From NCBI GenBank assembly GCA_947034885.2, contig OX344749.2, positions 5,719,501 through 5,783,500 on the forward strand: 64,000 nucleotides of DNA. Direction: 5' to 3'. This DNA comes from Thuidium tamariscinum (Eukaryota; Streptophyta; Bryopsida; Hypnales; Thuidiaceae). The translations under genes and the position numbers were made by a program. Numbering within the stretch: position 1 is the stretch's first letter; each line of letters opens with the position of its first letter. Below are positions 1 through 12,075 of the stretch, one piece after another. Below the pieces are notes generated by a model. The model did no database searches and was not told the origin of the DNA. It saw only the letters and a program-made list of their open reading frames with translations.

Positions 1-1173
1 TTCAAATCATAATCAACTTCAAACATCTTATATCCTTCATTCTATATCTCAAATGTTTAAGTTGATTGAAAATTTAACTCCAATAGGATGAATCAAAGAA
101 GAAAAGTAGGATAAGGTGTACTCTATTGATTATTAACCTTATAATAATGCGGCAACCTAAACGTGTCTAATGGATGACTTTTTAAGTCAATGTGAAAATG
201 AATAATGCACTATCTATTGGTCTAAAAATCAAATCATTTTTAAGTGACTTCCTTAATCATAAATTGGTGTCTTTTCTAGATTAATTAACCTTGTGAGGAT
301 GTTTTATATTTAAAAGGTTTGATGGATGGCTTCAATGTTAAATGTAGAAACAAGTAATCTTGCTACTAGTCCAATAATCAAAATATTTTGGTGGCTACCT
401 TTGTCATAAAGGGCCACATCTTTCTAGGATTAAACTTACTTATTGGAGGTCAAATGAAAATCATACAATGAATGTTTTGAGTTAGATTTCAAGGATATTT
501 CTAGTGTTCAATTGATAAAATACTTTGCACAAAACTCATTCATTGAGTGGTTCATTGATATTTCTAATATATTAGTTTCATCATAAATACTAAAGACTAT
601 TGCATTAGAGAGCCTCTGAAATATGCATAATTCTAAAATTACAAAACTAATACTCTTGGTTATTGATTCAGTAGAAACCTTTTACATTGTACAATTTAGT
701 AAGTAACAAGATTGATTTGCACTATAGTCATGTGGAATTAAAAGTTGATACATATGAACACATAGTACATGATTGACAAAAGATGAAAGTCACTACAATT
801 TGCAAACCTAGTTTGGTAACTTTCCACATTTCCACAATCTAGAATGTCAAAAAAAATTGAAGAAGAGAAGAGCTTTATAAGGTCTATTATGAATTACCAA
901 GCTACACATGAGTTCCTTTAGGGCCTTGAATATTAAGCACCTACAAAGGAACCCCTAATACCACATATTGTACTATCCTTATGAGGCACATCCATCTTTG
1001 CCCCCTAAAAATTGAAGTACTAGCCACCACCTACTCCTTAACGTATACAAGGACCTAGCATTATGTATAGCATTTCTATTCTCCTATAAAATATAGCCTA
1101 AAATGTACCTTATAAGTTTTCAACTTGTTCAATTGTATGATGATATCGCTAGCATTGATATTGCAATTTGCAA
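1..1173. other. Intergenic DNA, no gene seen
   Basis: AT-rich sequence with no open frame of useful length and no recognisable motif. It lies downstream of the minus-strand resistance-gene relic and may hold its 3' untranslated region. Confidence 0.6.
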
Positions 1174-2610
1174 TTAAGAAAAAATGCCAAGTGGAGGTGA
1201 TCCAAGCTCCTTCTCTTCCCATTCACCCTTCTTCCAAGCAAGCCAAGAGTTTGGAACCAAATAAGAAGGTCCTTGGTGCTTTAGAACCTTTTGCCTAACA
1301 AAGTCCAACCTAATTGCCCCTGTCTTAAGGTTTGAAAAGCATACAGGGTGCAACAAAGGCAATTTGGCCAACATTTGAATATCTTCCTCATAAAGTTTTA
1401 GTTTAAAACACTCATCAAGTTTGAGTTCCTCAAGGCTCCTCAACTTATTCAAGTTTGGTAATTGTTCTAGACACCAACAATAACGTAGGTCAAGGGATCG
1501 CAACACAGGTAAATCACCAATTCTAAATTGAGTCAATTGCCTACTCCGTGATAAGTCCAAAACTTGTAAGTTCTCAAATCCATTCAAAAATGGTGCCTCA
1601 ATAGAGTCAATAGGTCCCTTGAGTGAATAATGAAGCTCTTGAATCTGGTGAGGAATGCAAAGTTCTGGTAGCCTTCCGTCCCCATCTAATTTCAAGGATT
1701 GCAATTTGGTCAATTTCAACAAACTTGGCAATCCTTCTAAAGGACAACCATCTAGGTGTAAATGCTCTAAGCCAATAGCTTGACTTAACCCTTGAATAGC
1801 AACCGAAATATCAATAACTAAACAATTCCATGTAATATAAAGGGACTTAAGTTTAGATGCCTCATTTGCAAAAAATTTCAATATAGTTCGCTCCATCCAA
1901 GGAAAATTAAGATTCAAACTATCTAGGGACAAACAACTACTCAAATCTAATAGTTCTCCTACGTACACACCACATAGTGATAGTTTACACAAGAGGTTGC
2001 ACCTTGCAAGTACATTTTGCTCTACATATTGCTCCAATACTAGACTTTTGCTTGATATGTTTAGAAACTTCAAGGATGCAGGAAAATGTCCTTTGAAATA
2101 TGTCTTTTTTGTTTCATCCGTAGATAATAAATCCATAGTCCATTCAAAAATCATCAAGTTTGCCAATTCAGAAAGGCCCTCAAGACTCTCAAGGAGTTCT
2201 AAATTGTGAAGTCTCAAGCTTCGTAAGCGCTTCATGTCTTTTAAATTCAATTTTCCATGTACACTTCTTAAATTATCAAGATGCAACATCAAAACATTTG
2301 AGAAGTAGTGCCATTCAATTCCCTCCAAGCTTGTAATTGGATTGATAGGGCAATGCACGTATTTATATTGTTGTATAGAAAGTCGTGACAATTTCTCCCA
2401 ATGGCCTCCAGTAGGTATAACTTCAAGCTCTGATAGATCCCCATCATCAACAATAACATGCACCCACCTTCGATTCCACATGTCTGTTGCTCTACCAAAT
2501 TTCCCTTCTGCTTCCAGTTTTGCAAATTCAACATATAAATCATGCATGCCAATCCTTCCGGATGAAAAATCCGAATCTTGCAACAAGCCTTTATTAATAA
2601 GATTATTCAA
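1174..2610 (-). CDS. LRR exon of the TIR-NBS-LRR relic
   Basis: This long open exon follows a good acceptor (TGGCAG) at 2611. It starts with LNNLINKGLLQDS and contains the post-NB signature GRIGMHDLYVEFA, the MHD-type motif. About 400 residues of leucine-rich repeats follow, such as LRSLRLHNLELLESLEGLSE, LEHLHLDGCPLEGLPSL and LQVLDLSRSRQL. It ends with the stop at 1174. The repeats are irregular, as in plant resistance proteins, and would form the recognition surface. The exon itself is undamaged, which suggests the gene decayed recently or that a shorter product is still made. Confidence 0.75.
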   Translation of the reverse strand: MNNLINKGLLQDSDFSSGRIGMHDLYVEFAKLEAEGKFGRATDMWNRRWVHVIVDDGDLSELEVIPTGGHWEKLSRLSIQQYKYVHCPINPITSLEGIEWHYFSNVLMLHLDNLRSVHGKLNLKDMKRLRSLRLHNLELLESLEGLSELANLMIFEWTMDLLSTDETKKTYFKGHFPASLKFLNISSKSLVLEQYVEQNVLARCNLLCKLSLCGVYVGELLDLSSCLSLDSLNLNFPWMERTILKFFANEASKLKSLYITWNCLVIDISVAIQGLSQAIGLEHLHLDGCPLEGLPSLLKLTKLQSLKLDGDGRLPELCIPHQIQELHYSLKGPIDSIEAPFLNGFENLQVLDLSRSRQLTQFRIGDLPVLRSLDLRYCWCLEQLPNLNKLRSLEELKLDECFKLKLYEEDIQMLAKLPLLHPVCFSNLKTGAIRLDFVRQKVLKHQGPSYLVPNSWLAWKKGEWEEKELGSPPLGIFS

Positions 2611-4908
2611 CTGCCATAATAACACAATCATACAATAACATATCAAGCACAATTTATCACACACCATTGCAATTATTAGGTTTTGGGATGCCCAAAACAT
2701 ACACCACCCTCTCTTCTAAGGTACTTACTATATTTCTAAATTAAAAAATATTTAATCAAAAAACATGTAGAATAGATACTTCTTCTATGCAACCACATCC
2801 TAAATACTTGTTTAAGTACACACAAATTTTATCATTTCTAATACAAAATCTAGATGTATGGAGGAGATTAACATACTTGATTTTGAATGTCTTGATCATT
2901 TTTCTTGTGTAGAATAGATAGATGCTCCCTCCAACCAAACAAGGATTTATTCAATGAAGTACCCTGTTGTTGAGCCCAAAAACTAGGAGAAGCAAAAAAA
3001 AGCAACATCCATAAATAAAGCTTGTTGTTGTGGTTTTAATAGATTGAAACCAATCCCTAGCACATCATAGACAATAGTCTCTCTTGAACCTTCTCCCAAT
3101 GTTTGCTCCCATTCAGAGGGCATTTCTCCAAGACAACCAAGTTGTCTACCCAAAACCTCCAATGCCAATGGATGGTAATGAAAACCTCTACCATCACCTT
3201 TGCAAAAGGAACACTTTGCAATACACAAATTGATATAATGCTCATCTTCAAATGTTGCAATATGTTTTCCATTTGTAGCATAGAACAAGAATAATTTTTT
3301 AGCCTCTGCTTGACTAAGATCAGGCATTTCAAAACAAGCAGTTTTGTTTATACCCAAACGCTCAAGAGTACTATGAGACCGAGCCATCACAACTACAAAA
3401 CTCTCTTTATGAAAATCCATGTTCAAAAACATTAGTGCTTGCTTCAATGACATATCATTGTCCCATACATTATCCAAACCCAAAAAAGTTGGTTGATTGA
3501 AAAGATTTTTCTTCAAAATATCCTTACACTACAGACACATGAAAAACATAATATTAATACATAATGATAACATGACAATAGAAATATTTCAAGGGACAAA
3601 AACACCAAAAATACAACACCCCAATATTCCATAAAGGTGACAAATCCCTCTAATTACATCATGTAATTGAAGAATAAATTGTACTAGACTCTTCATTGAA
3701 TGCTGAAAATGAAATCTAACAATTTTATACTATATATTGATACATACAAACAAAAATCATTGCAATTGCATTTTCAATAACCACAAAGTGTAATTTATCA
3801 CCAAGCACTTACTTCTCCTTCAGTCAGCTGTTGAATAACCTCAATTCTTTTCCTTGTCAACTCTACACATACTTTTTGCAATAATTCTTTAGAATTTGAA
3901 CATGTAATGTCAAATTCAGCATGGCACACCCTCCCCTCATACTTTCTTGATAGATTGTTGCACAATTTCTTGCAAGTTGTTGTCTTACCAATACCACCAA
4001 CTCCATAGATGCCAAGTACTTTCACTTTGTTCCTTTGAGAAAATCCAATTTGCTTCATCATTCCCAAAATGGCCTATTTGTCCAATAATAACCAATTCAA
4101 AATTTTAATTTTCTTAGACACATATGAGAGATTCTAAAACCACATTGGCATGCTCCAATAAAATGCAACTTCAATCTCAACTATGAAATGCACATTTAGA
4201 AAAGAGATATTTTAACGTAACCATTCCTACCACTTAATCAAATTTCATTTGAAAACATTCAACAATATGATTAAAAGATGAAATATGATAAATATACCTC
4301 ATGAGCATTTCCTTGAACATGTGAATCATCCCACTTGATGTCAGGTAGAACTAATGTACAAATGTGTGAGACAATTTCATTCTCATAAGCTATAGAACTT
4401 GGCTTCAATTCTTGATCATATGGCAAGCCATTGAACTTTGTCAATTCATCAAGTGCAATTTTCCAATCCTCCACCTTGATTCGTCCATCATCCTTTGCAA
4501 ATGTCTCCCATTTATCAAACCATCTATGTTGCCTTTCTTTATCTTTTAAGTCACTTATAGAAAGTTTATAAAAGAGGGAGAATGCCAACATTTATATTGG
4601 ACTTTAACACTTTGGTTGCTTGTACAAAGGCATTCAATTCAATCATTGGCCACTTGGAATGCATGAAGTACTCCTCTGATAGCACTACAACAAGCAATTG
4701 ACATTGTTGAGCAGCCTTCACAATCAAACCCGAAAATTCTTTACCTTTAGGCAAACTGTCAGGACACCTATCAAAAAAGGGATAGTAACAACGGTCTTCC
4801 AAAGCTTTACACAAATGTTCCACGAAATCCTTTTGAACTCCACTATGGCTCAAAAAAATTTTGTGCTTGGATTCCAAAATTGGATCATTACTCATACCTT
4901 TACTTGAC
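1174..4908 (-). pseudogene. TIR-NBS-LRR disease-resistance gene, fragmented
   Basis: The family comprises intracellular immune receptors that sense pathogen effectors. The TIR exon runs from a splice acceptor near 4908 to a GT donor at 4298; the first ATG is at 4895 and the domain opens with KHKIFLSHSG. The NB-ARC begins in exon 4073-3813 with the P-loop GVGGIGKTT, and continues in an exon starting near 3528 with kinase-2 FLGLDNVWD, a GLPL-like HYHPLALEVLG and LFMDVAFF. The LRR exon is 2610-1174. Two lesions are visible. In the TIR exon the frame changes around 4566-4580 (a run of T looks one base short), so LPLL-stop should read on into FYKLSISD. After LFMDVAFFCFS a stop falls near 2983, and the linker to the LRR exon is not open. 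The domain order is that of a TNL, so this is most likely a pseudogene; a sequencing error at the T run cannot be excluded. Confidence 0.8.
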
Positions 4909-4922
4909 CTGCAACACAACAA

Positions 4923-7900
4923 AAATCTTTCAAAACTTAATGCAATTCATTGATCTAAGATTATATGACCACAAATAGTGTACAATTGGCAAATCCAAAT
5001 AGAATTTTGTATAAGTGTACAAAATTGACATATTGAGAGTGACAAAAAAACTTCTTAAGTATCCTTGTGAATGATGTTACAAGAGTTGTCACACATCACC
5101 TATACTCAATAGCATTGTGTGAACATTCCCCAACATCAAATTTTTCTTCCTTCATTGTATACCTGCAAGAACATTACTCATCATATACACATTTTAGTAT
5201 TCTCATACACTTGAGTTTCATTGTAAAAGATCAAATCTCCTTACAACCACATATTATACTAACTATATTATATACTATGTGGTAAAGCCATTCTTGCAAC
5301 AAAAGACATAATGCACCAAATGGAAACATAATATTTGTATTGTTTGTCATCTAAGCTACCTAGTCAAAAGGGACTTCAAATGCAATTACATTGAGTAGTT
5401 AACAATATTTATCATAATCATCAAAACCAAGCATTTGATGAGATGTACAAAGAGTAATCATCCCATGATTTCAAATGATTATTTTAAGCATGTTCTAAAA
5501 GTGAGACTAAAAAATGATTTTATTAATAGAAGTGTCTTCTTATTCATATTAGAATGCATATTTTTTTAGTTTGATCATGTACATACATGCTTTAAATAAG
5601 ATTAATTATAGAATTCAAAGTATATCAAATAGAAATTGAACAAACTCAGTGCTTTGAACCATACCAAATTCCAACATGTACTTTTTGATCACCAACACTT
5701 ATTAAACAACATTTTGTGCTCACTAAGTAGATCATGAAATATCCAAATAAATTAGTTAGAGAATAACATCCAAACATGTGCAAATAGCAAGGTATCAAGA
5801 CAATTCCACATAACTAATGTAATAACAATTATCTTATATAGTCATATTAAATCAAGCAGGTAATTCCTATAAATTAAAACTTGGTATTGTACAACAATTG
5901 AAAAATTAAAAACCACCACATTCTATCTATTTTTTTTAAGACACAAGCTATAAATTTAAAAATAATATTTGTGAATATTACAAAATCAATTTCATGATTC
6001 AAATTACTCCTTCTTAGTAGAATTTTGCTACTATTTTATACTTCAATTTATACAACTTCTAAGTCAAAAACGCAACCACCATACTCTAAAGGCAATTTTG
6101 AAATTTGATCTAAAGAATTCTACTAGAAGATGATCGAAATTTCAAAATACACAATAGGGAACAATGAAAGTTGTATTTCAATCTTTGACAAAGAAGTAAG
6201 TCACTCTTCATTATTGTACTAGAAATGCTTAATAACTTCAATACAATCTTTACTTTCATCCATCTATGGAATCCAACTCCAATATGCCTTTATTATTTGG
6301 AACTCTAATCTATGAACATCTATTTTCTACCATTACTTTATACAAATTTGTACCAAATATCATTGAGATTGTTTCATTGTCATATATTATTACTAAAGGC
6401 AAATCTATTTGTATACATTCAAATGCCATCTTTCAAAAATTGAAGCATAAACACATAGCAATTGTCTAGTTTATAACCATAAACCATGTTAATGAAAATA
6501 TCATATCATAAAAGTTGATTTAGATATTTTTCAAAGGCTAAACTATTAGTATTTCAAACCAAAGCTTAAACTTGTAGACATGTGTAGGATAAAATTAATA
6601 TCAATATAAGAAAGCAATACAACTTTCAACAAAATAAATAATAGTCTCTTTCTTCAAATTAATAAAATGTTAAATGACTTTCTATTTCTAAATGACAAAT
6701 GCCTCAAGATGTGAACTTTTGCATGAATTTAAACACTATGTACAAACAAAATCATTTAGTAACTATAAAAAAGATAGAACAAAGTTAGATGAATACACAT
6801 ATACCACTTGCTATACTATTGGAGCTATAGATTCATTTGATGCATCGAGCCAATTATTTAATTAAACATGAAAAAATTTCACTCATAGATACTAGGGATA
6901 AATACATTATTGCACTATTATCTCACTCCATTTGTAAAATGTATAGAAAGTGATACTCTAAAATGATTGAAAACATAATAATATGACTTTTTAATTTCTA
7001 CATATCACAATAAAGGTTGATGACTTCTTAAAGGCAATTTTGGACAATGTATAGTGGTCGGAAATAAGCCCCTATAATTTTTGTTGAATTAACCTGGAAA
7101 AAGTGTATAGATTAATTTTCAACATTGTACTACATGATTCAAAATTTATGAATAGCTAAGATCAATCAATATGAACATCAAAAAAGAATTCCGATTGAAA
7201 CATTTAGATAAATTTTGCAATTGGTTGTATTATTCTTTGTTATCTTCAATATATACCACTCACAATCAATAATCTCACAAACATACTATCAATGAAATAC
7301 CATATTTCAATTTAAGATGCAATGCCATATATTTAGAAAAAATTGAAAAGTATAATGATTGACAAAGAGTTTTTGAGGACATATCTTACCTTATAAGTAA
7401 TAAGACTTTCAATCTCAAGCCATGTCAAAGATCACTTAGCAAATAGCTCCTTCTTCAAAATTGATATATACTTACAAATGCTTCTTCTTTTGCCCAAAGA
7501 CTTTCATGTGAACAATAATATATTGAAAATAGATACATAGAACTTCAAGGGTGTATTTTGCTATAGGCACCCTTTTTGTATTGGATGAAATCATTGAATT
7601 CCAAAAAAATCTCTTACAATATCAATCTTTTGAATGAATGAATACTTATAGATGAAAAACCTACTTCAATTTGTATTTCATCCATGTCCATGGTGGTCAC
7701 TTGTTGCACATAAGAGACCCAAAATCAATGAAATATGAAGTCTTGTTATCACCACCATTCTTCCTAGGCATTCATAGCCAAATATGTCAAGAGCTACCAA
7801 TGTGCACACTTCTCACCAACAATTCTAGTGAGGTGTAATCAAGTGTGTACATCCCTGCAACATTACAACCATTCATTTGTTGAGCCCAATTCTTTCTCCA

Positions 7901-8190
7901 ATACGCAACTAATCATTGCATCATTCCAAACTCCATTTGAGGACATACTTAATTTAAACATTCACCTGTAGTAGAACAAACACCAACCTCCTAGATAAAA
8001 GTTTATGTGGAAGGACAATTCAAAAGTAAATAAGTGCAACTCAAGTATCACCCCTAGAAATTGTTACACAAGTGCAAGCAAAGCCTGCTATAAGCTACTA
8101 AACCTATTACATGCTAACACAACAGCCAAATACAAGAGCCTATCGTCACTAGGAACAACTATAATGTTTTGCACTCCAAAATGTAAAAGT
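4923..8190. other. AT-rich gene-free stretch
   Basis: No reading frame with recognisable protein character and no clear terminal repeats. The part next to 4.9 kb may hold the promoter and an upstream exon of the resistance-gene relic, since the TIR exon is preceded by a splice acceptor. Confidence 0.5.
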
Positions 8191-9000
8191 CACACACTTG
8201 GTAACCCAAAACAACACCCTAAGACTTGCTGAAATGCTTGTTCAAGTGCTACCCAAATCTAAGGCAGTCGAATGCAAGGAACTACGCTCAGACTCACACT
8301 TGAATGAATTTGAAGTGCACAAACCTGACTGCTGTGAGGATCGAAGAGCAATTGCGGTCGTCTCCCTTGCTTGTAATTAAGACACTCCAGCGACGAAAGA
8401 AAGCAGCGCAGAAGGATTCCACAGGCAAGACCGCAAGACCAGCGTCACATGTATGATCGAGAGCAGTGCCTCATCTTCTCCTCCTTGTGTGCATAAGCTC
8501 ATAGGGCGTAGCTTCAGAGACGCCTCAGCTCAAGAAATGCTAGCAAACAGATGCAAAACGGATGCAAAACAGACGCAAAACAGATGCAATGGGAGAAGAG
8601 TAGGAAAGTTGTAGAAGCTGGGGTTTGGAGGAGACGATTTGGGCATCGCCAGAGAACGGCCTTAAGTTACCAGGAGCCTGCGAAGATGTCAGGGTAGTTG
8701 CGGCAACAAAGGTCTCGAATTAGTGGGCACCATTAAATGGAACTTTCTACTGTTTTTTCGAAGAAATGAAACGGTAGTTCATCGCCATAAGAAAAGGACT
8801 GCCTGTTGCGTACTGCGTGGGAGGCTGGGAGCGCCATAGCCAGTGTGAAGGAGCTTCTGTAGGGAAAGGAGGGTGCTACTGTAGCTTTGGCAGCAATAAT
8901 AGAGTCTGTCTGTACCAGTGTTTTTTAAAGGGAATTTAATGCCCAATTGCCTCAAGCCCATAAGAAAAAAACACATGCTATGGTAAATCACATGTTGATG
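8191..9000. other. GC-richer island of unknown role
   Basis: Base composition is clearly less AT-rich than the flanks, as in exons or promoters here, but no protein is recognisable on either strand. It contains the 11-bp tandem array listed separately. Confidence 0.35.
8548..8589. repeat. 11-bp tandem repeat, about 4 copies
   Basis: Nearly four copies of CAGATGCAAAA with single-base changes (CGGATGCAAAA, CAGACGCAAAA). Confidence 0.8.
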
Positions 9001-9390
9001 TTTCTCTTCCCAAGTGCATTGTCATGATTCCTCTGAGGTTACTTCCTCAATGGAACCTGACTATTTGCCCCTTTTATGTGTGTTTTTTAATGCATTGACC
9101 ACTGTCTATTTGAAGAAAAGGAGAAAAAAGTAAATAAAGGATTAAAAAAAAGTGCAATATCATGATGTTAAATAATATTTAGAATGTGGTTGAGGGTGAT
9201 TAATGTAAATTTCAATGTTACAATCTTGCAGTCTAAATATTGTAGATGACATAAATCATATTTAGAGTCGTTTGGCTAAGATTGTAAGATTATAATGAAT
9301 TAGTATTGAAAAAAGATGTTGAAATTTTTCTAACAATAAATTTAATTTGAAGGTAAAATTTGGTTTCAATATGTACTCCAATGAAAAACT

Positions 9391-10127
9391 TTAACCTTGA
9401 AATGCTGGGCCTATGACCACGGGTTTCAAGCATCACTGTTTGTGACTCATTTTGTTGCCAATTAGTAACTAAATATGTATGAAAATTTTTATTTTTATTT
9501 TTCAGAGATGAAGCTACATGTCTTCTATTCTTCGCAAAAAAACTATATTTTTTTGAGTAAAATTTTTTTTATAAACTTTTTTTAAGAAAACTTGAAGAAA
9601 AAATCATATCAAATAGAGAATTTCCTCAAAAAATTTGAAAATTTCACAATGTATGAACATTATAGTGACAAACAGCATGGTAGAAACTAAATTTCCGTGT
9701 ACTTCTAAAATCAGAATGCAATGGACATAAAAAAAATGTAGCCAAAGTTCAAAGTGCAATAAAATATTCAATTTTCCAAATTTTTCCAAAATTCGAATTG
9801 GAAAAGAAACTATACTAGAAGACCTCCATTTCATTAGTTGGGCACAAATTCAAAAAATGTCGTTTTCAAGGAGAAATTTTAGATTTACTCAATTTCTCAA
9901 AATACACTAAAATGGCAAATTTTGCCATCCGTTTTTTTATGATTTCTTCTCAACTACATGAAAACAAACATTAATTAGACTACAAAATCAATTGGATACT
10001 CTTCCTAACTCAATGTGAAAGGTCATTAAAATCAAAATGGATGAAAAAAACATTGTTGAGACCTTCTGCTCTCCTTCTGAAATCATCCAAAAGCCATGAA
10101 ATGGCTCCTCCGGCGGTTAGGGGTTAA
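9391..10127. mobile_element. Possible TTAA-flanked non-autonomous element
   Basis: The left end reads TTAACCTTGAAATGCTGG. The reverse complement of the right end reads TTAACCCCTAACCGCCGG, and the two align at about two thirds of positions. The right end resembles the better piggyBac-like element at 42992-43923. No transposase frame lies inside. The ends are degenerate, so this is tentative. Confidence 0.35.
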
Positions 10128-11380
10128 CCTATAAAATGCTTCAAAATTAGCATGCAAACACATTGATGGAAGAAAATACCATACAAATAACTCATTTTGT
10201 TTTGCAAAAATGGCTTTGAAATGTCAATTTTTTTGTTGTAGAAAACACATTTACAACTAAATTTCCCTCTATTAAACTAGTTCCTAGTGACTCATAACTT
10301 CTTGGAATGGTATGAAATTTTAGCGGCATACAAACTAAACTAGTATGTGCAACTTTTCCAACATTAATTATTCAAAATGGACAATCTATGAAGATGAAAC
10401 AAGTCGCCAAAGTTCACCATAATCCAAAGATTTCAAAGGAAGCAAAATCTGGCCAACAACATTTTTTGGAAATAAACAATAGATGAAGGAGATACAAGCC
10501 CCCTTAGTTGCAACCATCAAAAGTAGTTTGGTAAACTCAAGTTGAACTTGTGAACTTCAAATGATTTAAAAAAATTAGTACATCTTGGATTGATTTGAAA
10601 ATTTTACCACTCAAACTAGGAGAGAAAAAGAGAGAAAAATTTCCAATGAATTTGATTAAATTTGGACATTAGATGCAAAAGTTATAATACTTTGAATTGT
10701 ACTTTTAGACCACATGAAGATACTTATGGTTCCCTAGGGTCCTTAAGGCTAACCTTGAAATGTCATGGCCTCCCGTGACCAAGGTAATCACCAAAATACT
10801 TCAATTATTGGATCAAAAACAAAGGTGCATTCTATTTTCTTAATAATTAATAGTAAAATTGTCTATTGAACTACTTTGGTCCTTTGCATCCTTCCAAAGT
10901 CAGTAACCCCTAAAGGATGTCAAGAGTTCATCAGTTATTATTAATCCATAATTTAATTTAAACAATTTACTATAATAAGAAAAACTTGGCAAATTCTAAG
11001 CTCAAGCTTGGATGAAACTGTCGAGAAGTTGCTTCCAACAACCTCAAACTTCTTTAGGCATGTCCTAACCCTGAATTAGGTCGATTTCTGGCGACCAATC
11101 GCCAAAACATTTACGTTGTCAAGGACAATCCGATCTAGTTTGCGTTGTGTGCTTTGGTCTGCTAGCACTTTGAGGACGATCTGCTTCACAGCTCGTCAAA
11201 TCTCATGGTCATGTTTGTTAGATTGGGATGTTTTAGAGCATTGACATTGTGATGTACCAGTTCACACAGCTTTGAAAACTAGCGAGGACTGCTGAGTTCC
11301 ATTACAAGGAGATTATTTTACTTTCCCATATTATCAACATAGTAAAATCACGGAAAACACCACAAATCAAAATAGCAGTA
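10128..11380. other. Intergenic DNA with scattered TTAA-element-like ends
   Basis: No gene is seen. Two motifs resemble ends of the TTAA elements: AACCTTGAAATG near 10750 and TAACCCCTAAAGGATG near 10895. They may be remnants of nested small transposons. Confidence 0.4.
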
Positions 11381-11394
11381 TGTGGAAGTTTGGA
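11381..11394. repeat. Left target-site duplication
   Basis: TGTGGAAGTTTGGA, identical to 26804-26817 and in the same orientation. It directly precedes the left terminal repeat. Confidence 0.7.
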
Positions 11395-11450
11395 GGAATG
11401 CTGGTATGTGAGCAGGGAGCGGCGAGCGGAGAGCAGGGAGCAGGAAAAAG
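11395..11450 (+). repeat. Left terminal inverted repeat with GAGC array
   Basis: It contains GCTGGTATGTGAGC followed by GGAGC, CGAGC, AGAGC and GGAGC at about 7-bp spacing. The reverse complement of the right end has GCTAGTACGTGAGC and a similar GAGC series. The spaced GAGC units are candidate transposase-binding sites (inference). Confidence 0.65.
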
Positions 11451-11492
11451 TGAGCATGGAGCAGGGATTTTAGGAAAAAAGACCTACCTAAT

Positions 11493-11807
11493 CCTATTAC
11501 CGTGGAAAAGGGTACCTAAAACCGTGTAATTAGTTTGTTCCAAAAATATTAAATTTGAATTTTTTTCAATCCAATTCTAATCTAAAGCCATGGAATTTTG
11601 GAAGCTTAGATCTATAGCTATATGATATAAGCATTATGATCATGTAATTTCAAACATTTAAAGTTCTCTACAAGAGCAAAGAATAGAGATAAGAGAACCA
11701 AAAATGATTTATTAAAGTTTAATTTATGAAATTTAAGAGACCCTATTACCGTATAATTTTCATAAAAATTTAATTTGTATTAAAACGGGCATGTAAAGCC
11801 GTGGATT
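11493..11807 (+). repeat. Left subterminal ACCGTGGA-type repeats
   Basis: CCTATTACCGTGGA occurs at 11493-11506, with weaker relatives at 11741 (CCCTATTACCGTAT) and 11795 (AAAGCCGTGGATT). They match, in inverse orientation, TCCACGGTAATGGG at 26432-26445 and TCCACGGTCATAGG at 26523-26536. Confidence 0.55.
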
Positions 11808-12016
11808 GTTAAGGAAATTTGGATACCTAATAAAATGATGGTTTCTAGTTTTAATAAAAATAGAAGGAAATCTATGACCATGGATTTTTGTCATTTAAGA
11901 CATTAGATGTTTTTTGGGGCATTTAGAAGGCTAACATTGTTGAGAGATTATCATGCTAGATTTTACTATATTTTTAATTAATTATTAATTTAAAAAAATC
12001 AATTTTTTGTTTCTTA

Positions 12017-12075
12017 ACTTTCTGATTTTTTTTTTTTTTTTTTTTTTTTTTCCTTCAAAAAATTCAGACCAGCAG
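12017..12075. repeat. Poly-T tract
   Basis: A run of about 25 T followed by a small hairpin-capable ACCAGC/GCTGGT sequence. It lies between the left end of the element and the stop of the ParB-methyltransferase gene. Confidence 0.6.
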
